This document shows, piece by piece, positions 24,001 through 36,000 of a stretch of 64,000 bases of DNA. The stretch spans positions 45,733,692-45,797,691 of the forward strand of contig QVOM02000116.1 of NCBI GenBank assembly GCA_003586115.2. Direction: 5' to 3'. Numbering within the stretch: position 1 is the stretch's first letter; each line of letters opens with the position of its first letter. This DNA is from Salvator merianae. Lineage: Eukaryota > Chordata > Lepidosauria > Squamata > Teiidae. A model generated the notes under the pieces. That model worked only from the letters and a program-made list of their open reading frames with translations. It was not told the origin of the DNA and did no database searches. The position numbers were made by a program, and so were the translations under genes.

Positions 24001-27000
24001 CCCTTATGGGCAGCAGGGTGGCACCCCACCACAGCCTTAGCTCAGAGCTTTTCCCTTCATACATGCTATGGTTCAAGGTTGGCTAATGTGTGCAACATCT
24101 ACCATGTTCAATGGGACAACATTTATTGGATTTGCACAGAGCCTTATAATGGTGCCATGGGTGTGCTGCTGGAGTGTGGGGTTCACACAACCTCACACTC
24201 ATCCAGCAAAGAGCCCAGCGTAAGTGGTCTTAAGAGTGCTGTAATGGGAGAGTGGGAGAAAGCACTGGGCACAATCATACCTAAGTTTTAATCCAGCTTC
24301 AGTCCACTTATGGATTAAAAGGACACGTCAGCAAAGTGACTAATCATTTTCTTTCCACATTATCTAACTCAAAAGGTGAATTTTCTGAGTTAGATAACAC
24401 TGAAAGAAAACATCTTATGACTTCACTGATGTGCTCTCTCAGTCTGAAAGTGGACCAAAGCTGGATTAAAACTTAGGTGTGACTGGGCCCACTGTTAACT
24501 TTCTACTGCTCTTCCACTCTGCTTCCACCATCACATCTACCTTAGCGTGCTTCCTTTCTGCTGAATACATTGACCCTGTTTTTGAGACAGTGTCACAAAC
24601 TGTAGCAGAGTTATAAATTTGACAAGGTCTGATCTGCTGCAGCAACTGATTTAAGTGAGTGAGAAGACGAATTTGCAGCCTTCCAGATGTTTCTGAACTA
24701 CAGTTCCCAGCATTCCCTTCTCAGCATCACAGAATGCTCGGAGTGAAATGCCGGGATTTGCAAGTCAAGCAGCCTTGGTATGAAGGAGAACCACTGCCTC
24801 TCATTTGTCACCACCCCGACAAGCTGTGTCTGCTTTAAAGGAAGGGTTTAAGGTTTAACATATTAATGTGAAGATCCTCAAATGAAATTTGTTAACCTTA
24901 GAATTGGGGCAGTCAAAAGAAAATACTGCATTTGCTGCTATACCATGTAGTGATAGCTATTTGCCAAGACAACATAGCGGGAAAAAATCCTGGATAATTG
25001 ATGAATAATATAATAGGTCTGTTCATTACTGTCATCTATAATAGCTTGATGGATGGATGGATGGATGGATGGACGGATGGGTGGGTGGATTGACTGACTG
25101 GCTGGCTGATAAGGTCCGCTTACATATTGACTTTCTGTCAAGGCACAAAAGGACTTTACAGATTAAGATATTATAACAAACAGATTTCATAAACTGAGTT
25201 TCCACAGGCTAAATGATCATAACGTGCTTCTTAACTCGGTGTTCTCTGCTAGTGCCTTTCCTCTCAGCAGGGAAGTAGTTCTTAAGACTTTTATGAGAAC
25301 TCTTACATCAGATGTTTTTATGAACCCTTGGTCTTTAAAAGCAGTCCTGTTAAGGGACATGCCAAAGATCAAACCCTGCAATTTATTCATTGTCATAAGT
25401 ACTTTGACCTCCAGGGAAAAAACGCCCAGCTAGGATAGAAAACTCCCCTATGCTCACTTCATAAGAGAACATAAGAGGAGCCCATGTAGTGCAGCATCCT
25501 GTCTCACACAGTGGCCCACCAATTGCTTCAGGGCATTCTCAAGCAGAAGATGAAGGCAATACTTTCATCTGCTCTCAACTCACTGCAAATGGCCTTTAGA
25601 GGCATCCAGCCTGTCTCTCCAACCAGGAAATGTATTAAATGTTTCTGTATTAAATGTTTCATATCAGATGTCTTTTGTTTGCAAGGAAGCTGAGCTCAAA
25701 TATCAAACACCTCCTGAGTTTCATTCATGGCTAAAAACATATAAGTTGAGTAGAAGAATAACTTGGTTTCAGATAGGCTGGTTTAGAAACAGTACGTGCT
25801 TGCAAAATGACTGTTGGAAGTTGTCCTGATATAAAGGTATATGTACAGGCTGCATCTACATTAAGCAGCACAGATGCTCTTTCTGGACCTCCAGGTTGTG
25901 TGTCTCCACTTCTATCCCACTGAAGTGTTAGAGGGGAGGTGCTGATGCCCTTGGAGGCTGGGAAGGAAGTCTTAAGATCAGGGCATTAAGGAATGACTCT
26001 GAAGTCGCTACCTCAAATCCTGAGCTCTTCACTCACTCTGCAGCATCCTGTCAATACGTCGGTAGCGGCCTGTGGTTTTAAGGGTGAGTGTTCATAACCC
26101 GCAGGAAACAGGCAACCACCCACTTCCCGGGGGTTACGAACACCCCTCCTTAAAGCCACGAGCCACCACTGCAATACATACCTTGGCCCAAGAGCACAGA
26201 ACGTCATGAAGAGCAGCCTCAGCCAGGCCATGGTCTAGCGCAACAACTAAGTCATTAGTGCAGATCTATGAGGCCACACGTTCTGGTGCTCCACTCTGCA
26301 TGAGACAGAGCAAGATCTGGATTAAGGAAGGCCTTAATTTGGATCTCTGGTACATCCAATTAATTGGGTCTACCAGAGGGACCTGGAGCACTAATTCAGA
26401 ACATGGAGGCCTGTAGGAAGGCATGCCTCTTGTGTTGGGAGTACTGTGGGATGCCTTTCCTCAGTGTGCCATAGTGCACCACTGAAAAGCAGCCCCTATA
26501 GACCCCCAAGGCTAGGAACAAAGGCTCCTAGCCTTGTTAAACTTGAGTGAGAAATATGCTCTAAAGCAGAAAGAAAGAAGACCTTGTCAAACATAGTTCA
26601 AACAAGCTAACTTAAATGCAGGATAGTCAGCAAGCGTATTAATAGAAGCCTGCATAGATTCTCTTCCACATGGCTGAATACTTTTTAAAGAAAGATGATT
26701 TGATTGAATGAAATGTACTTTGGGTCATGTACTCTGTGAAACCTTACGCAGCTGAGAATAACTTCCATCCTAATAGATGGCCTATCTTATGAAAATATCC
26801 ATTATGGAAGGAAATTTACGCCCACAGTCCTAGGTATTGAAAAGGTAGAGAAGCACTTGAACTGGCAGCTATATGGACAAGAACAAGTAGTTTTCATGGC
26901 AACAGTACATAAGTTCAAAGATCCTACGTAACGTTGCCATGAAAACTACTTGTTCTTGTCCATATACTCAACAGGTAGACTTCAATTCAAGGCTTCCTTG

Positions 27001-30000
27001 TTGCCTTCTTCTGAGATGTTTTTCAGTTCCCCCATTCTAAACAGTATCTTAGGACTTCTGGGGTTCTTGTATGGAAGGCAGTCATCCCTCATATAACACT
27101 GTGATTTGGTTCCCACAAACCACCATATTTAACTTTATAATGCTTTATTGAATATACAAATATAAACAGAGAGAAAGCAACTGCTTGCTAGAAATAACAA
27201 TTTCTACAGTTATAACAAACAAAAAGAACTATTAGTCATTGACTTGCATACAGGCATTAGCAGAAAAATCTTTAGACAAAATTGCAAGATAATGAGTAGG
27301 AGTATAAAACTTCCATTCAAAAGAGCATGATGCTGGATTAATGGGCAAATGGAAGCTTTGGAGTGTGTCCGTGCATAATATTTAACTGAAAAGTGATCAG
27401 TTGCATAATGGCTAGGTCCCATAAATGATGTAACCAAAATTGAATTGTAAGCAACGATATATTTTTCCAAGATGACACAATAACTTGTTTGGCAGCTAAT
27501 AAAGTGAAGTCTATAAAAGACTTGTTATTCGAAGACTCATTCTCTTCATCAATGTAATGTAAAAGACACAGTTCAGGGGTCATGATAATTTCAGATTGAA
27601 GTAACTTGGAGAGATTAATACCAACTTCAAATCAGAACACGTGGACTGTAGGGCAAGACCAGTATACATGAAAAAGGTACCAATAAAATTATATTTATGC
27701 CAACATAAAGGATAAAGTTGCAGGATCATTCTTGAAAGTAAACTAGGGGTATAATACCATCAATAAATAGTCTTCAAAAATAATTCTTGTGCAGGAGCCG
27801 ATTTAAGACAGGGGAGTTTATAATTAATTATTTTGTTCCAATTTCCCCATGAAAATTCTGATTTCAAATCAGATTCCCAAATATTCTGGAGGGAAAGTAA
27901 AGGAAATTTTAAAAAATTAGCTATAATTTTAGAAATTATTGAGATCATGATTTTCTGAAGCAATTTTAAGTCGGGAAATACCTGTTCCATAGCAGTAAGA
28001 GGGCGGTGAAGCACTTCTGTTATGTCTGTTGAAGTATGTTGAATAGAACGCATTATAAGCCAATATTTGTTAATCGGGAGTAAGAATTGACTCCAGCTAT
28101 CTAGAATAGGTTCTCCAGTAGGAGTGAAAAAATCTTTAACTAAATAAAAACCAGCTTTTTGCAGCTCCTCCCGTTTGCTTTTTGAAAGAGAAGAACTTAT
28201 GGAGGGAAGGTAAGGGGTAAGGGGAGAAGGGAAGAGAAATAACTTATCTTGCCACGAATGCCAACACTTAATTAAAGAAGATGTTAATAGGGTAGATAAT
28301 GAGGTTGAAAATTTTAAAAATGGCGAATACAGTGTTAAAGTTGAGGATCTCTGGATCAAAAAAACCCAGATTTATCATTAACTCACCATTGACATGTCTG
28401 ATGTTGAAACAAAAATATATTGCACCATATAGCTTCATAAAGAGATTTATTTAATGTAAATGGATGGTCTGTCCCAGCAAAACAGAAGAATAGGGATAGG
28501 GTCATGGTCATGGTCAGGGACAGGGGGCCTATTCGCACTTTGTATTAACGAGCTTCTGAAACACTTGCTAGTAAAGTGCTCACACACTTCGTGGAGGCCC
28601 TCGTGACTGGGAATAGCGTATCGCTGCTCCCAATCACAAACAGCTGTGATAGTCCGCTCCTGGTAAAGTGCATTTGAACACATTTCTGGGTGTGAATGCA
28701 CCGCCGCACTGTGCTGGGCCCAACGCCAGCGCCTGCACATTGCACGGTGCTGCCGGTTGCCATGGCAGTGGCCAGCCGCTTCCCAGCAACTGTCATGATA
28801 CAGATCCAGCAAGGCTACCAGCATTTGCACCACAAATGCTGGTAGCTTGCTGATGGTAAGGATTATGGGCACACAGTGCAGATGGTGCTGGTGCTGCGTG
28901 GTCAATACCACCATGGAATAGGATACTTATTCTGTTCTATGGTGGTAAGTGTGAAAACACCCAGGGATAGGGAAAGAGGAAAACCATTTAATATTGGATT
29001 AGAAGTTGGGAGAGTTATAAACTATATTGGTAAGAATTCAGGATATCAAAAAAATATTTAGGTGGCATAAATTATTACTTTCTGTGCTTGAAAATATATA
29101 AAATTATAAAAGTGAAACAGGGCCTTTTTGCACTTTCCACCTTAGAATGAGCTAATTATAGTCCAGCTGCTGCCAGTACAATTTGGACCACTCCGCAGCT
29201 GTACACCGCGAATGCTGGTGCCCTGCTCCTGATCCTCACCATGACAGTGGCTGGGAAGGGTCTGGACACTGCCGTGGTGACTGGCAGTGCCGTGGGTTGT
29301 GCAGGTGCAGCCGTGGCACACCAGGTAGCCATGTGTTCACACCTAGAAGTGGGAGTGAATGCACTTTACCGGGAGCAGGCTAGCTGCTCCCCTTCAAGTT
29401 GTGGAGCACAATTTGTAGCTCCACAGCTGCTGCAATTGGGAGTAGCTGGGGTCTGCTCCCGATCGGGTGGGCCACCGCATGGTGTGGACACAATTGCCTT
29501 GTGTACATGTAGACACTCAGTAGGCAGCAAGTGCAAACAGACCCCTGGCCTCCCAGGTCTTGATTGAACAACTGTAGTCAGGTTGCAAGGGGAATCAGCT
29601 TTAAACGTACAGCAGGAGTGGATTGAATATTTGTGACTGATGTCCATAGACAACTATGCGCTGATTCCCGTGTCACAACTGCTACAACATTTTTTTTCCT
29701 GCCTTGCAATATAAGCAATAAAGGAAGAATAACAATAGCAACAAAAAGCTTTGCTTGTAATTTGTCATTCCTCCAGAAAGAAGTGAATACAGCTTAGGAT
29801 AGAGAGTTATCCTTTGCAACTTATGTTACCCTGATCTACCATGAAAGCAAGATCACAAGTAATTTCAAGGACAGTAGTCAAGGGTCTTCTGAAAGTATCA
29901 GCTGCTGTTGGTCTCTTCCAGTGACTATAGTGTTAACAGCCATCAGAGATCAAACACAGAAGCAGAGTTTCTTTGCCTGTAGTATAGGCACCTCCATATG

Positions 30001-33000
30001 TTATAACCTGCAACCAGACTACAATCTGTCCCAGAATGCATCACTGTAAAGGATGCCCTCAATTATGCAAGGAATCCTCCTTCCCCCACCATTTCCAGTT
30101 TTTGGTAATACTGTGTATATTGTTATTGATTTATTTAAAGATATATCCCATCCCATATCTGCGTGGGCAGAGATTACAATTAAAAATAATTGTTTCTTAT
30201 TATTTTGAATAGAACATGCGGAGGCAAGAGGGGCAATTGTTATTCAGTTCATAATTTTTGTGCATGTTTTTAATCAATGCAACAGGGGCAATTGTTTTAC
30301 TTATTTTGATTAGTCATTGATGGATTTAAATTGTTTTTGTTGCAGACTTTTTATGTTTTGGTGAGAGCCATCTACACCCTTGGACACAGTGCATCGCTCA
30401 TTGCTCTGACTACCGGAAGCATAATTCTTTGTCTGTTTAGGTAAATACCCCTTAAAATAGGAACCAAGGCAAGATTCACAAGGCATAAGTTAGGCACCAG
30501 GGAAATACCTGAGGAGTGTGACGTGCATATGCCAGCGTACTTCTCAGGACGGTAACTTGCATCTGAGAGCAGGAATCATCTTCAGAGGTGACCTTTTTAC
30601 ATGGCAGAATAATCTTCTCTGCAAGGGAGTTGCCAACATTGGCTGATTGTGCTGCTGACATACAAGTGGATAGCAGGGGCAACTTACCTGGATCGTTTCC
30701 TGTGTGTTGCACTCCTGGAGTCATTACCTGTGCATTGCTTGTTGGGCCTGGACAGTGGGCATGTGGACAGTGTGTCTGCCACCTCTGCTGCCTTCTGCAG
30801 CCTCCATGTGGAGGCAGCCCAAATGTCTACTGAGCTCCCAAATTGCATATATGTATCTATGAAGTCAGCCGTCCCCTGGGCATGAGGATGGTTGATTGAA
30901 GTTGCCTTTTTCCACTGATTTCACTGAAACCAAAACATAGCTACTTTAATTGAGCTTCAAAGCACGGTGTTGCACGTGACCATCTCACTTCATATGCCTT
31001 CCAATTTTCCAGGCACAAGTCAGGTAGCCATTGCTACCTAGACTGAACCTAGAATTTTTCACATCCAAGGCACTAGCAGCCTGCTGTGGGTCAGAGCACA
31101 GCTTGCAGAGATATGAAATAAAGTATGTGGCATGATGAGTAGTATATTCGTATCTGCCTCCCGATAAGTTCCCATATCTGCAAGATGACTGGGGTGAAGG
31201 TAGAACCCACTTCAGTTGTGACACAGGAAAGAAAGTCTGTACGTATTATTTTTTAAAATCTCACATATTGAAGATGAGGAGGGATATTTAAGTTTGAACT
31301 GTATTTAGACTAAAAAAGAGAACAGGATTCTACCCTTTTAGGAATTAGTTACACTATTCAATTATTACAGCTGCAGTAATTTTGCCCTCTTTCTTCCTTT
31401 AGATGTGATCAGATTGGACTTTTTAAAATCAGCTCTTTATGAATAAGCACTCCATCACCAGATGCTCGCAGTCACCTACTTGGCTTTCTGCTATGTAGGG
31501 TAGAGCTCTTGAGATTGAGTGGCCTTCTATACAAATAACTCCCTGTATAAGGAGCATTAAATGTCAAAGAGATATTCAACCTAGCTCTTCTTCCTGACAT
31601 CGCCGCTTTCTTAATAAATCACTAGTTTTAAAATGCTCCATCCTTTTAGCATTTGCGACTGTACTTTCAGAAACATGTTAGGAGCTTCAGGAAAGGGGGA
31701 GGAAGAGGGGGGAAAGCTTGAAGACTTTGCAAAAATGTTTGAAGGTGGGAAATCAGTATTCTATCTTAACTGCCTGGGGGGGGATCAGGGGGGGAAACAG
31801 AAAGATCTTCAGCTGTCTTTTATGTCTTTTTCTGCACATAGGAAACTTCATTGCACTCGGAACTACATACATTTGAATTTGTTCTTGTCTTTCATTCTGA
31901 AGGCAGTATCTGTCATAGTCAAAGATGATATCCTCTATTCAGGTACCAGCACAGATCAGTGCCCAGAAGACCAACCCTCTTGGGTAAGTTAGTATGCCAC
32001 TATTATTGCAATTAGGCTTCTCAGCATCTCTGTATTGTTTGCAGGGGGAGGTATGTCAATATCATGTTGGTGGTCACCAGGCTGCATGAAGGCTAATACA
32101 GCTGTGCAATGGTTAGGATTTAGGTCAAGGGTTAGAACTCTATGGTCCTTCCAAGCTCCAGCCAACATACTTGATAGTCCATAGTTGCGATCCAAGAACA
32201 ACTGCCAGATGGTAGGCAGCAGGGGCCCCTGTGGTATAGTGGGGAGGGGCAAGGAGACAATTGGCACCTTTAGTCTGTGGTTACCCTGAATTGAGTTTTA
32301 ATGTGAAACTGATCAAAGTGCAGTTCAGTACAAAAAAAAAAAAAAAAGGAAGAGTGCCAATCATCACTTCCCCCGTCTCCACCCCAGAAACCTCAATGGT
32401 CATAGCTCCTTTATTGAGGACCAACAAAGTCATTAAGCTGGTAGTAAAAGCAGACAAGTAAAATAAGTAAAACCAATCAGACTTCAAAACTCAGAAAAAA
32501 TCCTTAGGAGCTGGACTTCTTCCATAGGAACAAAAGTCATTGCTTTTTCTGCCTTGGGATTCATGAAAGGTGGGCTAAAAGTAGTTATTGCCCTGTACCT
32601 GCCATTTCTGCATCCTCCAGATTATGCCCTGTTGCTGGTTGCAAGTTTGGGGCGAACTTGTCCGAAACTTAGAGGTTACAATTTATATAATTAAATGATT
32701 TAAAGTTAATTGCAGCTATTTCAGAAACAAAAAATTCTTTTTGGACATTCTATTGTTACATTTAGGGAGGTGCTTAAAAATATAATAATAATAATAATTT
32801 GAAAATAGTGTGTTTCTACTCTGCTGTTTTAAACTGTTTTTAACCTTGTTTTTAAATTTTGTTGTAAATGGTTTTGAGATTATGATCTGAAGAAGTGGTA
32901 TATAAATAAATAAATGTATCTCAGGGATGCAAGGAAGCCACCCTATGGAGCTTCAGGTCAAAACATACAAGCAAGATTCAAACAAACCCATATCTTTATT

Positions 33001-36000
33001 CCAGGTCTCAGACTGTGTCTCTCCAGATGTTCCTGGAGTACAACTTTAAGCACTCCATGCTAGTCTTGCTGAGACTGGAATACTGGAAGTTGTAGTCCAG
33101 GAATATCTGAAGGGTCCTTTCAACACAACCTTATTCAGGCATGTGGATCTTGCCTAAGACAGCTTCGCAGTTTATATGTCTGCAGGGAGGCCCTCCTAGT
33201 TGTTCCACCACTAGGTGGGGCACCTGCGGTAGGGCCTTCTCAGTGGTGGCCCTGAGACTATGGAATTGCCTCCCCCTGAGGTGCAGCAGGCATCTTCTTT
33301 TTACATGTTCAAGAGAACAGAAAAGACCCACCTATTCACCCTGGTCTTTGGCTAAGAAAACAGCTTCCCTTCCCCACTTTCAAGCATTGTTATTGTTTGT
33401 AGTGTGATCATTTTACATTTTGTTTTTATTGCTGTAACCCTCCCTGAGACCTTCGGGAATAGGGCAAGATAAGAATGCAAGCAAGCAAACAAACAAACGT
33501 TATTCCCTATGCCAGTGTGAAGGAGTTTTCCTTTGCTTACTTTGTGATGTTTCTGGTCAGCTCAAATTAGCTAATGACTATAAGAGAAGCACAGGAGTCT
33601 CCTGCATAAAAATTCCCAGAGGGGTTTCCTCCCCTTAATTAAATCTGATTGGCTGGTAAACATCCCACAAAGATGCTCTGTGACAGGAGCACCAGGGATC
33701 CAGGATCTTTGTCACTTCACAATTACAGTGATGGACTTGAAAGATGCTGTCTGCATGAGTTTATTATTTCTGGCTCGTTTAGGAAGGAGCTGTATGCTTT
33801 TTTTAACCGCACTTTTGCCTGATTTGGAAAATGGCTGCTGTTGTTAAACTGTATAAATCAATATGCTACAACATTCTCCAAGTGATGCAATAATACACAG
33901 CAAAGTGCTGCTTCTGCTGACCCCAATTTAGTTACGTAACTGTTAGGAAGAGCTTTCTGTCTCTCCTCAGAGTTGTACATTCCACAGAGCTATTTTTGCT
34001 TCTGGCAAGACTGGTATGGAATAAATGTACTTGACAATATAAAGATGGTGACATGTTTCCTAAGCCATTTCTGGTGAACTGGTAACCATAAAAATAACTT
34101 TCTACTCTAGATTAATCTCAATGGCAGTGAGTTTTTAAATTATTATTATTATTGTTATTAGTGTATTTTGAGGGGGTTTTTAATGGTGGAGGCAGTTTTT
34201 ATTAATGTAGTGTTTCCACTAGACAGTCATTAAGCAAGGATCTCTCGCCAAAAAAATTCAGGGCTTCAAGTCTCCAGGTTCAGCTGGAGCAAGTCAACAG
34301 TGACGCCTGGCCCTGAAATCTTTAAGGTTTCTTTAGAAAATAATGGGAATCACAAGCAATCAAAAAGAAAAGACATTACAGAGCAAAGATAATGCATTGG
34401 CCTTTGTTTTCATTCATTCTTTTCCTAAGAACTTGCCCTTTGAATGAGGGCTGAACAACAGAAAGTTGCTCTTTTGGGCTACCAGTATGCGAGTTCGTGG
34501 AAGGGGAAACTGTCTTGTCAGAACTTGTATCTATCAAAAGCAGATTTCAACAAAGGAAGCCATTTACTGCGTTATTAAGCCATTTCTCTGCGCAAACATC
34601 TCATCCTCGGTTTGTAACTTTGCAGGTCGGCTGCAAGGCTAGCTTGGTATTTTTCCAATACTGTGTAATGGCCAACTTTTATTGGCTCTTAGTTGAAGGA
34701 CTTTATCTACACATCCTCCTCATAGTCATATTCTCTCCTAGCAGATACTTCATGGTTTATCTCCTTATTGGATGGGGTAAGAGCAATACCATCTTCTTTA
34801 TTAGTTCCTACTGGGTTAAAAGTTGATCCTGGGTCCTAACATGCAGCTGAGCCCAAGTGTTTGCAGCAAGATCTGCTTGGTTCTTGGCACCCACCTCCTC
34901 TTTTTAACCTTCTGAAAGGGTAGCAAACTAGAGATGTGTTAATCAGAAGCTTTAAGTAATGCAGTTTGTGTGAGTCTAGAATAGGTTCTCAGTCTGTCTC
35001 ATAAGAATGCCTGGAGCAACATTATTTTATTTATTTATTTAATTATTTTGGGCATTTTTAAACTTCCTTTCACCTCAACTCCAGGTGTGTTAAGGAAAGA
35101 ACACCTGACATAAAGCTAATGTAAAATTCCAAAAGAAATGCAGAACCCCTAAAGGTGAGATGAAAAGTTACCAGGAGGGAGAGAGCCTTAAGGCAAAACC
35201 CTTTCATCAAACATGGGGCCTGTTCACATTTCTCACAAGTGAGTGTCTGCACACTCCCTAGTGAAGTGTGTCCACAATTCGCAGAAGCCCAAGTGATCGG
35301 GAGCAGCTATAGCTGCTTCCAATCGCTACTAGCTGTGGAGCACAAAATCCTGAATGAGGAAAGTCTGCCAGATTTGCTTGCTTCATAGGTCAGTTTGCTA
35401 GTATTTTCTTCGCAGGTAGACAGGCTTTGTGTTTACAGGCTTTTGCATTCTTAACCTCTTGGAATTATACAAGTCAAACTGTTCCATGTCACGTATTTAA
35501 TATTCATTCTCTTTTTCTTCCATTCTTTTTTCCATTGGGCCTTTTTGCCCAGGAATCCCTACAGTGTTCATCATCATATGGATATTATCTAGGGTCTATT
35601 TAGACAACAATGGGTAAGTTCCAAATCGAGAACAAGTTTTTGTTTCCATGTTTTGCTATAGAAGATCCATTAGTGACTATCTTGTGTTCAAAGTCATCAT
35701 AGTTGGAGTACTACCTTACAAAAGGGGCAGGATGTGTATGTGAGCGTGTAAATGTATGTATGCATACATTAATTATTGTACCTTCCTCTACCACATCTCA
35801 GCACTCAAGGCAGTTTACAAAAAATTGAAACACTTAAAAATACCATTAAAATATAACATAGAGTTAAAAACAATCAAGATAAATATTAAAATGCTAAATG
35901 ACAGTCATCCCTTTCTCCACAGTGCCGGTGTCAGGACTAAGCTATTATAATGTGCTTGTCCTGATGTTGCTGAACTGAAGCTCTCACCATTCATAAGCCT

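Larger units (their letters stand above)
20945..30345 (+). other. VIPR2 intron 4 (9.4 kb)
   Basis: The longest intron in the window. It holds two hAT MITEs, a CAGGG element, GGGCC-end elements, a CR1 fragment, an L1 on the minus strand, a GATG simple repeat and a perfect 34-bp inverted repeat. The stretches 21696-24260 and 29544-30345 otherwise show no recognised feature. Confidence 0.85.

Noticed and set aside
25047..25110. Tandem GATG units considered as a CRISPR-like or satellite array
   Set aside because: A plain tetranucleotide microsatellite without spacers; the organism is a vertebrate.
27760..28359. 199-codon open frame on the minus strand as a possible gene
   Set aside because: The content and context match a broken L1 ORF2, with further frameshifted parts on both sides.
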